The translations under genes and the position numbers were made by a program. The notes beneath the pieces are model-generated. The model was not told the DNA's origin. It saw nothing but the letters and a program-made list of their open reading frames with translations, and made no database searches. From positions 1 to 41,593 of the forward strand of contig CADCBS010000006.1 in the NCBI GenBank assembly GCA_902799715.1: a DNA stretch of 41,593 bases, in the 5' to 3' direction. Below, one piece after another: positions 27,378-35,349 of this stretch. The stretch comes from an uncultured bacterium. GTDB taxonomy: Bacteria > Verrucomicrobiota > Kiritimatiellia > RFP12 > UBA1067. Within the stretch, counting starts at the first letter, position 1. The number at the start of each line of letters is the position of its first letter.

Positions 27378-28730
27378 TCAGTGTTTCGGGCGGTTGTCCA
27401 CGACGCGCTTTATCTTTCCTTCCGAGCGCGGAAGCGTGTTCGGCTCCACGAGCGTGATCTTCGGCGAAAGCCCGATGATGGACTTCACGGCGGCGAACAC
27501 GCGCCTGCGCAGGTTTTCGAGCGAGGCCACGTTGTCGGAGAAGCTCTCCGGCGTCACTTCCACGCGGATTTCGAGCAGGTCCATCGTGTCCGTCGGGGTG
27601 AGCACGATCTGGTAGTGCGGCAGCACTTCGGGCACGGACAGCAGGCCGGTCTCGACCTGCGACGGGAACAGGTTCACGCCGTGGACGATCAGCATGTCGT
27701 CGGAGCGCGCGGACACTCTTTCCATCACGCGCATCGTGCGTCCGCACGGGCACGGCTCCGCGCGCAGGCGCGTGAGGTCGCGCGTGCGGTAGCGGATCAT
27801 CGGCATCCCGCGGCGGTCGATGGTTGTGAACACGAGTTCGCCCGTCTCGCCGTCGGGAAGCGGCTCCAGGGTGTCGGGGTCTATGATCTCCGGGTAGAAG
27901 TGGTCCTCCCACACGTGCAGGCCGGTGCGGAAGCGGCAGTCGCCCGCCACGCCCGGGCCGGAGATCTCCGTGAGCCCGTAGATGTCGTGCGCGGCTATCC
28001 CCGTGCCCGCCTCGATCTTCTCTCGCATCGCCTGCGTCCACGGCTCCGCGCCGAATATGCCGTGGCGGAGCTTCGTGTCGCGGCGGAAGTCGATCCCCTT
28101 CTTCGCCGCCTCGTCCATCAGCCGCAGGAAGTACGACGGCGTGCACGCGATCGCGGTGACGCCGAGATCGCGCATGAGCATCAGCTGCCTGTCGGTGTTT
28201 CCGGCGGACGCCGGAAGCACGGTGCATCCCAGGCCCTCCGCGCCGTAGTGCGCGCCCAGCCCGCCGGTGAACAGGCCGTAGCCGTACGACACCTGCACGG
28301 TGTCCTCCGCGCGTATGCCGAACATGGCCAGGCAGCGCATCACGCCGTTCTGCCACACCATGATGTCGTCCATCGTGTTGGCCACGCATATCGGCTTGCC
28401 CGTGGTCCCGCTCGAGCAGTGGTAGCGCACTATCTCCGAATTGTCCGCCGCGCGCAGGCCGAGCGGGTATTCGTCGCGCAGGTCGGACTTCATCATGAAC
28501 GGCAGGAGCTTGATGTCGGCCAGCGTCTTTACGTGCTCCGGTCGCACGCCGCGCTCTTCGCAGCGCCTGCGGAAGAGCGGCACGCGCTCGTATTCGTATG
28601 CCACGGTGTTCTTCAGGCGGTGCAGCTGCAGCGCGCGCAGCCTGTCTACCGGCATGAAGTCTATCGCCGACACGGGATGGTGCGGGCAGTTGACATCGTG
28701 CGGGAGCGACGGGTAGTTGGGATGTGTCAT
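27378..28730 (-). CDS. paaK: Phenylacetate-CoA ligase
   Basis: 450 residues, adenylate-forming enzyme. It activates phenylacetate or a similar aryl acid with ATP and CoA. The P-loop-like motif is YHCSSGTTGKP (about residue 107), followed by IFGAEPWTQAMRE, DIYGLTEISGPG with the adenylate-binding motif, RYRTRDLT and the C-terminal hinge region with GKIKRVVDNRP including the catalytic Lys. AAGGA just before the ATG at 28730 supports the start. No other phenylacetate-degradation gene is present, so under anaerobic conditions it more likely works in aryl acid scavenging or aromatic amino acid formation by reductive carboxylation (inference). It shares an operon with hisC upstream and a double-ACT protein downstream. 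Confidence 0.9.
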   Translation of the reverse strand: MTHPNYPSLPHDVNCPHHPVSAIDFMPVDRLRALQLHRLKNTVAYEYERVPLFRRRCEERGVRPEHVKTLADIKLLPFMMKSDLRDEYPLGLRAADNSEIVRYHCSSGTTGKPICVANTMDDIMVWQNGVMRCLAMFGIRAEDTVQVSYGYGLFTGGLGAHYGAEGLGCTVLPASAGNTDRQLMLMRDLGVTAIACTPSYFLRLMDEAAKKGIDFRRDTKLRHGIFGAEPWTQAMREKIEAGTGIAAHDIYGLTEISGPGVAGDCRFRTGLHVWEDHFYPEIIDPDTLEPLPDGETGELVFTTIDRRGMPMIRYRTRDLTRLRAEPCPCGRTMRVMERVSARSDDMLIVHGVNLFPSQVETGLLSVPEVLPHYQIVLTPTDTMDLLEIRVEVTPESFSDNVASLENLRRRVFAAVKSIIGLSPKITLVEPNTLPRSEGKIKRVVDNRPKH

Positions 28731-28769
28731 GTTTCCTTCTATCGGTTTTGTCGTTGTTCCGGCGTTCGT

Positions 28770-29819
28770 TCAAGCCTTGTCGATCTCGCGTAGCGCGTCC
28801 ATGAGCGCGTCGTCCTGCGCGGGCGTCCCCACGGTGATGCGCAGCCTGTCGCCTGTGCGAGGCCCGGGGAAATATCTCACGTATATCGCGCGTCCGCGCA
28901 GCGCGGCGAAGATCTCCGCCGCGGGGCGGTGCGCGGGGCGCGCGAATATGAAGTTGGCGGAAGACTCCGGCACGTCCCACCCGCGCGCGCGCAGCTCCGC
29001 CGACATGCGGGCGCGCTCGGCCGCGATTTTCGCCGCGTTCGCCCGCATCCACGGCAGGTCCTCCAGCGCGGCGAGCGCCAGCGCCTGCGCCACGGCGTCG
29101 ACGTTGTAGGAGTCTTTCATCTTGTACAGCGCCTCCACGAGGTCCGCCGGGCCTATGCAGTAGCCCACGCGCAGCCCCGCCAGCGAGAAGCTCTTCGAAA
29201 GCGTGCGCATGACTATCGTGTTTGCGTTCCCGGGCGCCGCGGCGATCCCGGCGCACGTCGCGCCGGAGAAGTCGGCGTACGCCTCGTCGATCACGAGCGT
29301 GCCGGGGAAGCGCGCCGCGAAGCGCGCCACCTCCTCCGGCGGATAGGCCACCGACGTCGGCGCGTTGGGGTTTGCAAGGAAGAAAAGCGAAGCTCCGCGC
29401 GCGTCGCCGGGGTCGGTCCACGAGAAATCCTCCGGCAGGGGGATCTCCTCGAACCGCACGCCGCGCATGGCCGCGAGCGTGCGGTACAGCGAGTACGACG
29501 GCGCGAACGCCGCCGCGGCCCCGTCGTTCTCCACGAAAGTCCGGGTGCAGAGCGTGAGTATCTCGTCCGACCCGTTGCCCACGAACACGCGCTCCGGCGC
29601 GGTGCCGTGTATTTCGGCGATGCGCGCGCGCAGCGCGCGGAAAAGCGGATCGGGGTAGCGCCGCAGCGAGGCGGGGTCGAAGGCGCGCAGCGCCTCCGAC
29701 ACGCGCGGCGACGGCGGATACGGGTTTTCGTTCGTGTTCAGCTTCACCGCTCCGGCGTCCCGCGGCTGCTCGCCCGGCACGTACGGCTCGAGCGCCGCGA
29801 CGTTTTGCGCGATTCTCAT
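28770..29819 (-). CDS. hisC: Histidinol-phosphate aminotransferase
   Basis: 349 residues, class I/II PLP aminotransferase. It converts imidazole acetol phosphate and glutamate to histidinol phosphate in histidine synthesis; homologues also act on aromatic keto acids. Landmarks: LNTNENPYPPSP, FVGNGSDEIL, NPNAPTS, VIDEAYADF with the PLP-binding Asp and Tyr, and RTLSKSFSLAGLRVGY carrying the PLP lysine. The ATG at 29819 overlaps the TGA of the upstream lipoprotein gene in ATGA, so it depends on that gene for translation. No other his gene is adjacent, and with paaK next door a role in aromatic amino acid transamination is a real alternative. Confidence 0.92.
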   Translation of the reverse strand: MRIAQNVAALEPYVPGEQPRDAGAVKLNTNENPYPPSPRVSEALRAFDPASLRRYPDPLFRALRARIAEIHGTAPERVFVGNGSDEILTLCTRTFVENDGAAAAFAPSYSLYRTLAAMRGVRFEEIPLPEDFSWTDPGDARGASLFFLANPNAPTSVAYPPEEVARFAARFPGTLVIDEAYADFSGATCAGIAAAPGNANTIVMRTLSKSFSLAGLRVGYCIGPADLVEALYKMKDSYNVDAVAQALALAALEDLPWMRANAAKIAAERARMSAELRARGWDVPESSANFIFARPAHRPAAEIFAALRGRAIYVRYFPGPRTGDRLRITVGTPAQDDALMDALREIDKA

Positions 29820-30235
29820 CTCTGGCCCCGTCCTTCTTCTTCGGGCTGTTCAGGCCGCCCGTCCTCCGCGCCTCCCGGCACGGACAGCTCCACCGACGTG
29901 TGGCAGTGGTAGCGCTTGAACAGCGCGATCATTATGCTTTCCTGCTTGGTGTACGTGTTCAGGTTGCGGTACCCGTCCGCGCCCTCCGCGGCCATCAGGT
30001 TCTCGAGCATCTTGACGTTGTTTTCCACCGTCACCGTGTTTTCGAAAATCCTGAACGTCGTTTCGTTCGGGCGGTCCGGGTCCCCGGAGCCGATCGGCAG
30101 CACGTTGAACAGGTACCATCCCGTGTTCTCGATCACGGCCATCGTGCGGCCGCCTTCCCGGCACACTTTCACCGTGGCGCACCCGCACAGGGCCGCCGCC
30201 ACGAGCGCCGCCGCGATTCCCCTGCAAATCTTCAT
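29816..30235 (-). CDS. GWYLF-family lipoprotein, second copy
   Basis: 139 residues with a lipoprotein-type signal (MKICRGIAAALVAAALCGCA; lipobox Cys at 18 or 20). The core ENTGWYLFNVLPIGSGDP is shared with the lipoprotein encoded just upstream, as is a following FRIFENTVTVEN segment resembling FVMFRDDVTMEK there. The tail is Glu-, Gly- and Arg-rich and hydrophilic (EDGRPEQPEEEGRGQR). The ATG at 30235 overlaps the upstream TGA and its own TGA overlaps the hisC ATG, both as ATGA. Function unknown; a small outer-membrane or periplasm-facing lipoprotein is likely. Confidence 0.72.
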   Translation of the reverse strand: MKICRGIAAALVAAALCGCATVKVCREGGRTMAVIENTGWYLFNVLPIGSGDPDRPNETTFRIFENTVTVENNVKMLENLMAAEGADGYRNLNTYTKQESIMIALFKRYHCHTSVELSVPGGAEDGRPEQPEEEGRGQR

Positions 30236-30624
30236 TTTATGTTCCCCGAAAGCTGGATTTCGCGGTATGACAGCAGATACGGTATCGGGAGCGGATAGTG
30301 CAGCCCCGGCACGGTGAACAGCACCGTGTCGTCGTTCACGTACGACAGGTCGGCCATGTCCGTCTTGCCCACGCTCCGGGCGTAGCCCATGAAGCGCCGC
30401 TGTATCTTCTCCATCGTGACGTCGTCGCGGAACATCACGAACGGCAGCAGCCGGTCTTCGGCCGCGTTGCCGCAGGCGACCGGGATGAAGTCGAACAGGT
30501 ACCAGCCGTAGTTCGACACGAACAAGTGCTCTTCGCCGGGCCTGGGCGTGCCGGAATGTTCCAGGTTGAAACACCCTGCCGCGCACGCGAGCGCCGCCGC
30601 GATGGCCGCTTTTGCAAGCCGCAT
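30232..30624 (-). CDS. GWYLF-family lipoprotein, first copy
   Basis: 130 residues. The signal MRLAKAAIAAALACAAGC ends in a lipobox (AAGC), so the protein is probably lipid-anchored at Cys18. The core SNYGWYLFDFIPVACGN is shared with its downstream paralogue; then come FVMFRDDVTMEK and a C-terminal TVPGLHYPLPIPYLLSY. AAGGAG about 9 bases before the ATG at 30624 is strong. It is first in the operon that continues through hisC to thrC. I do not recognise the family and give no function. Confidence 0.72.
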   Translation of the reverse strand: MRLAKAAIAAALACAAGCFNLEHSGTPRPGEEHLFVSNYGWYLFDFIPVACGNAAEDRLLPFVMFRDDVTMEKIQRRFMGYARSVGKTDMADLSYVNDDTVLFTVPGLHYPLPIPYLLSYREIQLSGNIK

Positions 30625-30696
30625 GATCTGCTCTCCTTTCCGCTGCTGCCGTTTTTTTCCGGGAAGCCGGCGTCTGGTCCGCGCCGGACGCGCCAA

Positions 30697-30705
30697 AGTA
30701 TAGCA
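30697..30705 (-). promoter_or_regulatory. Extended -10 promoter of the lipoprotein-hisC-thrC operon
   Basis: On the minus strand TTTGCTATACT gives TATACT (30702-30697) preceded by TGC (30705-30703). No -35 hexamer is visible. It lies 72 bases before the first lipoprotein ATG. Confidence 0.55.
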
Positions 30706-30853
30706 AATTGCGGCGGAAGCCGCGCGCGGCCGCCGGAGGCCGTTGCGGCCGCCGGAAAAATCCTTGTCAGATTCCGCCCGCCGCGCGCCCTTGCCATATT
30801 GGATGCGGGACGTGCCCGCAGACCGGAAAACAAGAAACGGAAGACACCTTACT

Positions 30854-30882
30854 TTGACTTTTGCCGCACGCGTTGGTATAAT
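30854..30882 (+). promoter_or_regulatory. Near-consensus sigma-70 promoter
   Basis: TTGACT at 30854-30859, a 17-base spacer and TATAAT at 30877-30882, with TG at 30874-30875 (extended -10). It is the best promoter in the window and lies 32 bases before the ATG of the low-complexity secreted protein, which also has an AAGGAGG ribosome binding site. Confidence 0.85.
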
Positions 30883-30914
30883 CAAAGTATCGAAAATACA
30901 GCAAGGAGGCTGAC

Positions 30915-31565
30915 ATGAAGAACAAACTCGCAATTGCGCTCGGTTGCGCCATGGCGGCGGCGTGCACGCTCTACGCCTCGCCCAAGAACGATCCCCGCCA
31001 CGGGGGCAGGCCTGCGGCCCGTCCCGCGACACGCCCTGTCGCGCGTCCCGCGGCCCGTCCCGCGGCCCGTCCGGCCACGCGTCCCGCGGCGCGCCCGGCG
31101 CCGCGCCCCGCCGCGCACCACCGCCCTGCCGTGCACCACTCCGCGCCGCCGCGCCACCACAGCATCGCAAGGCATTATTCCAACGCCCGGTACTGGGGCC
31201 GTCCGCGCTACGCCCCTCCGCGCCACCACGGCGGACTCAGGGACTGGGTGTGGGTCGACCTTGCGTGGAACCTGCTCATCGACGGACAGTACTGCTACGG
31301 CGACGGGTACTACTTCGACGGCTACAACTACTACTACAACGGCGCGTACTACACGACCGCCCCGACGATGACCGTCGTCAGCGAACCCGCGGTGGTCTCC
31401 CCCACGGTGGTCGCGCCCGCGACGACCACTGTCGTGACGCCCGCGACGACCACTGTCGTGGCGCCTGCCCCTGCGGTGGTGACGCCCGTGCCGACGGTGG
31501 TGACGCCCGCGCCTGTGGTCGTTCCCGCCCGCCGCGGCGTCCTGCGCCGCCTGTTCGGCTACTGA
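30915..31565 (+). CDS. Low-complexity secreted protein with RPxx and VVTP repeats
   Basis: 216 residues. A signal peptide (MKNKLAIALGCAMAAACTLYA) leads to nine tandem RPxx units (residues 32-67), then a His-rich stretch, a short folded-looking middle (DWVWVDLAWNLLIDG), a Tyr/Gly run (YYFDGYNYYYNGAYY), a Val/Thr/Pro linker built of 7-8 residue units and a C-terminal RRGVLRRLFGY. AAGGAGG at 30903-30909, 5 bases before the ATG, and the near-consensus promoter predict strong expression. Basic Pro-rich and aromatic-rich parts suggest contact with peptidoglycan, polysaccharide or membrane in the envelope. No known family is recognised. Confidence 0.75.
   Translation: MKNKLAIALGCAMAAACTLYASPKNDPRHGGRPAARPATRPVARPAARPAARPATRPAARPAPRPAAHHRPAVHHSAPPRHHSIARHYSNARYWGRPRYAPPRHHGGLRDWVWVDLAWNLLIDGQYCYGDGYYFDGYNYYYNGAYYTTAPTMTVVSEPAVVSPTVVAPATTTVVTPATTTVVAPAPAVVTPVPTVVTPAPVVVPARRGVLRRLFGY
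31008..31115 (+). repeat. 12-base coding tandem repeat (RPxx)x9
   Basis: Nine units of 12 bases encode Arg-Pro-x-x, mostly RPAA or RPAT. The units differ at several positions, so the array is old rather than freshly expanded, but copy number may vary between strains. Confidence 0.8.
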
Positions 31566-31576
31566 TGGCCCTGCGG

Positions 31577-31619
31577 TTCCGCGCCCGCGCCCCGGCTACG
31601 CCCGGGGATGGGCGCGGAA
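31577..31619. terminator. Nested hairpin between convergent genes, overlapping the xer 3' end
   Basis: TTCCGCGCCC at 31577-31586 pairs perfectly with GGGCGCGGAA at 31610-31619; inside it CCCCGG (31590-31595) pairs with CCGGGG (31602-31607). The xer stop codon lies within the inner loop, so the hairpin includes the last xer codons. There is no T-run on either side. Confidence 0.45.
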
Positions 31620-32492
31620 ATACTCTTCCTTGAGCCTGCCCACGGAAACGTGGGTGTATATCTGCGTCGTGGAAAGCGACGCATGGCCGAGCATCTCCTG
31701 CACGCTGCGCAGATCCGCGCCCGCGTCCAGGAGATGCGTCGCGAACGAGTGCCGCAGCTTGTGCGGCGTGACGGCGGGGGGCAGCCCCGCTTCGGCGAGC
31801 CATCTTTTCATCCGGCGCTCGATCTCCCGCGCGCCCAGCCGCGCGCCAGAATCCGAAAGGAACAGGGGCGATCCGGCGCCGGCCGCGCTTTCGCCGAACG
31901 CCGCGCGAGCCGCTTCGCGCGCGCTTTCGAGGGCTGCGGCAGCCTGCCTGCCGATCATGCAGAGACGCTGCTTCGAGCCTTTCCCGGTCACGATCGTCTT
32001 GCCCGCGGCGAGATCGACGTCGCGCCAGCACAGCGGCACGGCCTCGCCGACGCGGCATCCTGTGGAATACAGAAACTCGAACACCGCCGCGTCCCGCAGG
32101 CAGCGGTAGCGCGCGATGGCCGGCACCGGCGCGGAGCCGGCTTCGGCGCATTCACGCTCCATGGCCTGCAGACGCAGCACAGGCGTCTGCAGCAGGCGGG
32201 CCGTCTCTTCCTGCGAAAGCACGCGCGGCAGCCTGTTGGCGCCGCGCGGACCGTGCAGCCCGGCGAACGGGTTCGTACGGACCATCCCTTCGCGGAGCAT
32301 GAACCTGTAGAAAGTGCGCATCGCGGCGAGTTTGCGCCGCATGGTGGCGGCGCTCGCGCCGGCGCGGGCGAATTCCCCCAGGAACGCGCGCGCGTCCTGC
32401 GGGGCGACGTCGCCCCACTTGAAAGGCGGGCGGTCCTCCGCGCTCCATCGGAACGCGGCGAACTGCCCGATGTCCTGGACGTATCCCGCCAC
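31596..32492 (-). CDS. xerC: Tyrosine recombinase XerC/XerD-type
   Basis: 298 residues from the only available standard start, GTG at 32492. It resolves chromosome dimers at dif. Catalytic set: Arg in STGCRVGEA, Lys in GKGSKQR, HKLRHSFATHLL, the GHASLSTTQIYTH segment with the second His and the nucleophile Tyr. The N-terminal SAM-like core-binding domain is partly cut by this start: the frame stays open upstream and encodes AVKAFSAYLGAERAASRNT, which matches the usual first helix, but contains no ATG, GTG, TTG or CTG. This N-terminal part approaches the end of topA (stop at 32575). In some Firmicutes topA lies near xerC/codV, hence the symbol, but XerD is not excluded. Confidence 0.88.
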   Translation of the reverse strand: MAGYVQDIGQFAAFRWSAEDRPPFKWGDVAPQDARAFLGEFARAGASAATMRRKLAAMRTFYRFMLREGMVRTNPFAGLHGPRGANRLPRVLSQEETARLLQTPVLRLQAMERECAEAGSAPVPAIARYRCLRDAAVFEFLYSTGCRVGEAVPLCWRDVDLAAGKTIVTGKGSKQRLCMIGRQAAAALESAREAARAAFGESAAGAGSPLFLSDSGARLGAREIERRMKRWLAEAGLPPAVTPHKLRHSFATHLLDAGADLRSVQEMLGHASLSTTQIYTHVSVGRLKEEYFRAHPRA

Positions 32493-32574
32493 CGTGTTGC
32501 GGGACGCGGCGCGCTCCGCGCCGAGATATGCGGAGAACGCCTTTACAGCACCGTCCGTGACGGCGTCGCTGCGG

Positions 32575-35199
32575 TCAGTCGGAGCCGTATATCATGCCTT
32601 TCCGTTTCACGGCTTTCGCCGCCTTGCGCGCACCGGCCTTCGCGCCGGATCTCGCGCCGGACCGCCCGCGCCCGCCGGATTTCGCGGTCTGGGTCTGTTC
32701 GGGGATCTTGTCCAGGCCGAGTTCCGCGGCGCGCTCTTCGTACTGCGGTATCTGAGCGCGGTAGTTAACGCATACGCGCTTGAGCGCCAGCACCTGGCGC
32801 GGCGAAAGCGACTTGCGGCGGGCGTACTGGTCTTTCAGCGAGTAGAAGAAGCTCTGGTCGTCGTAGACCTTGCGTCCGCGCCGCACGGGCTCCTTCCACT
32901 CCTTCACGGCGTCGAGCAGCGCAAGGAGATCCGGGACGGCGGGATCCGTGGGCGCGACCTCGAAGCCGCCGGGCACGTACGGCGCGAGCTTGGCGCGCAC
33001 CTCTTCGCCGTCCGGCAGCGCGCCGGAGTTTTCGCCGATGCTGCGCGCGAGGATCGCGAACTGCTTGCCGGTAAGCATGCGGCCGCGGTCGACCTGCTCG
33101 CGCAGCGAGGCCAGGAAGGGGTTCTTGTCCATGCCGCCGATGCGGTCGATCGTCAGGAAGCACCACTTCACGAGTTCGGGCGAGGGGGCGTCCTTCAGCC
33201 TGTCGACCTCGGTGCCGTAGCCCAGCGCCACCACGCGCCCGTCGACGTCCTCTATCTCGTCGCGGTGCGCGAGCGCTATCTTGGCCAGGGCCGCGAGCTG
33301 GCGTTCGGAAAGGTTCTTGCCGCCCTCGGCCACCGCCGCGGCGACGTCCTGCACGAACTTGCGCTCGTCGAACTTGCGGCCGCGGACGGACGCCTCCGGC
33401 GGGCGCCACTTCGTGACGGTCGAGAGCATATCCAGCGCCTGCACGAATTTTTCGCGCGGCGGCGGCGGATCCTTCGCGCCTTCCATCCAGGCGTTGAAGT
33501 TGCGCAGGAACCCGGAAAGCATCCCGTCGCCGCGCTCTTCGCCTTCCTCGACCTTGTCGAGCGCAAGCTCCATCTTGGCGGTGTATCCCACGTCGAAAAG
33601 GTCTGGCAGCCTGCGCACGAGCCAGTCGTTCACGTCGAGCCCGCGCTGCGTCGGCGCAAGCTGGCGCCCTTCGCGCTTGGCGTACTGGCGCAGCACGAGC
33701 GTCTCCACGGTCTGCGCGTATGTGGACGGACGGCCCACGCCGTTCTCTTCCAGGGCCTTCACCAGCGCGGCTTCGCTGTAGCGCGGCGGCGGCTTGGTCT
33801 CCTTGCGCTCGGAAATCCACCTGAGCGGCTGCAGCGTCTCGCCGGCCGCCAGATCGGGCAGGGACTCCACTTCGTCCGACGCGTCTTCGTCGCCGTCTTT
33901 CGGCTTTTCGGCCGCGGGCGCCTTCGAGACTTTCAGGAAGCCGTCGAACGCCACGCTCGTGGCGGAGGCGGTGAACAGGTATTCGTGGCGCAGGCCGGGC
34001 TTTTCGGGCACGAGCGACACCGTGCGGACCTCGAGCCTGGCTTCGGCCATCTGCGAGGCCACGAAGCGCCTCCACACGAGTTCGTAGAGCTTGGCCTGGG
34101 CGCTGTCGAGCTTCAGCGAGCCCGGCACGGCGTTCACGTCCGTCGGGCGGATGGCTTCATGCGCCTCCTGGGCGCCGGCCTTGGACTTGTACACGTTCGG
34201 CTTGGCGGGCAGGTAGCCGGCGCCGAAGGACGAGGATATGAACGCGGCTGCGGCCGTGCGCGCGGCGGCGGATATGTTCACGCTGTCCGTTCGCATGTAT
34301 GTGATGAGGCCCGCTTCGTACAGGCGCTGCGCGATCGACATCGTGCGCTGCGGCGAGAACCCGCATGCGCCGGAGGCCGTCTGCTGCAGCGTGGAGGTGG
34401 TGAACGGCGGCAGCGCGCGGCGCGTGCGCGGCACCGTCTTCACTTCCGCGACGCGCAGCACCGACATGTCCAGGTCGTCCACTATCATGTCCGCCTTGCC
34501 GCGCCTGTCCACCGCCGGCTTTTCGCCGTCGAAGCGCGCCAGGCGCGCGCAGAACGCCGGCGCCGGGGCCTTGCGCGTCTCCACGCCCATAAGCCAGTAT
34601 TCGGCCGGCTTGAAGGCCTCGATCTCGCGCTCGCGCTCGGAGACGAGCCTGAGCGCGGCCGACTGCACGCGCCCTGCGGAGAGCGTGTAGCCGTAGTTCA
34701 GCCCGCGCCACAGCAGCGGCGACACCTTGTAGCCCACTATGCGGTCGATCACGCGGCGCGCCTGCTGCGCGTCCACCCGCGCCATGTCTATCTCGCGCGG
34801 GTGCTCAATGGCGTCCAGCACCGCGCTTTTCGTGATTTCGTTGTACGACACGCGGTGGACGCTCTTGCCTTTCGTCTGGGTCTTGAGCACTTCGCCCAGA
34901 TGCCACGCTATCGCCTCCCCTTCGCGGTCGGGATCGGGCGCGAGATACACTTCCGCCGCGTCCGCCGCCGCCTTGCGCAGCTCCGCCACGGTCTTTTTCT
35001 TGTCGTCCGGTATCTCGTAGCGCGGCTGGAAAGTCCAGCCGTCCCCCGAAGGCTTGATGTCTATGGCAAGACTCTTTTTCGGCAGGTCGCGTATATGCCC
35101 GACCGAGGATTTGACCTCGAAACCGTCTCCCAGATATTTCCCGATCGTCTTCGCCTTGGCAGGCGATTCGACTATCAGAAGTTTTTTTCCGTTGCTCAT
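32575..35199 (-). CDS. topA: DNA topoisomerase I with unusual C-terminal repeats
   Basis: 874 residues. It relaxes negative supercoils by transient single-strand breaks. The N-terminal Toprim domain has LLIVESPAKAKTI and APDPDREGEAIAWH (acidic Mg-binding residues); the active Tyr is in LITYMRTDS and QEAHEAIRPT follows. The usual Cys4 zinc ribbons are absent. Instead residues from about 590 to 820 hold three related modules, each with a KNLSERQLAAL / RMLTGKQFAIL / KSLSPRQVLAL core near 626, 705 and 795. Two of the cores are preceded by RGRKFDERKF or RGRKVYDDQSF. The end is a Lys/Arg/Gly/Ala tail (about 835-870). A consensus promoter lies at 35275-35303 and xer follows directly. Confidence 0.95.
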   Translation of the reverse strand: MSNGKKLLIVESPAKAKTIGKYLGDGFEVKSSVGHIRDLPKKSLAIDIKPSGDGWTFQPRYEIPDDKKKTVAELRKAAADAAEVYLAPDPDREGEAIAWHLGEVLKTQTKGKSVHRVSYNEITKSAVLDAIEHPREIDMARVDAQQARRVIDRIVGYKVSPLLWRGLNYGYTLSAGRVQSAALRLVSEREREIEAFKPAEYWLMGVETRKAPAPAFCARLARFDGEKPAVDRRGKADMIVDDLDMSVLRVAEVKTVPRTRRALPPFTTSTLQQTASGACGFSPQRTMSIAQRLYEAGLITYMRTDSVNISAAARTAAAAFISSSFGAGYLPAKPNVYKSKAGAQEAHEAIRPTDVNAVPGSLKLDSAQAKLYELVWRRFVASQMAEARLEVRTVSLVPEKPGLRHEYLFTASATSVAFDGFLKVSKAPAAEKPKDGDEDASDEVESLPDLAAGETLQPLRWISERKETKPPPRYSEAALVKALEENGVGRPSTYAQTVETLVLRQYAKREGRQLAPTQRGLDVNDWLVRRLPDLFDVGYTAKMELALDKVEEGEERGDGMLSGFLRNFNAWMEGAKDPPPPREKFVQALDMLSTVTKWRPPEASVRGRKFDERKFVQDVAAAVAEGGKNLSERQLAALAKIALAHRDEIEDVDGRVVALGYGTEVDRLKDAPSPELVKWCFLTIDRIGGMDKNPFLASLREQVDRGRMLTGKQFAILARSIGENSGALPDGEEVRAKLAPYVPGGFEVAPTDPAVPDLLALLDAVKEWKEPVRRGRKVYDDQSFFYSLKDQYARRKSLSPRQVLALKRVCVNYRAQIPQYEERAAELGLDKIPEQTQTAKSGGRGRSGARSGAKAGARKAAKAVKRKGMIYGSD

Positions 35200-35234
35200 T
35201 CTCGATGCTGTCCGTCAGTGCTCCAGCGGCATGA

Positions 35235-35251
35235 GGGGGGCGCATCCCCCC
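35235..35251 (-). other. G/C hairpin in the topA leader
   Basis: GGGGGG at 35235-35240 and CCCCCC at 35246-35251 flank a 5-base loop in the untranslated leader of topA, 36 bases upstream of its start codon. It could slow or regulate translation or be a supercoiling-sensitive element; no known riboswitch is recognised. Confidence 0.5.
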
Positions 35252-35274
35252 TTGCGCCGCGAATCATTTCCGTT

Positions 35275-35303
35275 ATAATACACGCAAAAGCGAAGTTATG
35301 CAA
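35275..35303 (-). promoter_or_regulatory. Sigma-70 promoter of topA
   Basis: On the minus strand TTGCAT (35303-35298), a 17-base spacer and TATTAT (35280-35275). Transcription would start near 35268, giving a leader of about 70 bases that contains the G/C hairpin. Confidence 0.75.
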
Positions 35304-35349
35304 GAATAAATCGCCGGAAAAATGCGATGCGCGTCCCGGCGGCGCCCGG

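Larger units (their letters stand above)
30625..30914. other. Divergent intergenic region
   Basis: 290 bases between two genes read outward. It contains the extended -10 promoter of the minus-strand operon (30697-30705), the strong promoter of the plus-strand gene (30854-30882), and between them a GC-rich stretch with a direct repeat CGGCCGCCGG at 30727-30736 and 30746-30755. No gene or structural RNA is apparent. Confidence 0.6.

Noticed and set aside
35304..35349. Terminator after the permease gene
   Set aside because: CGCCGG and CCGGCG can pair, but with a loop of about 20 bases and only 6 pairs; too weak to call.
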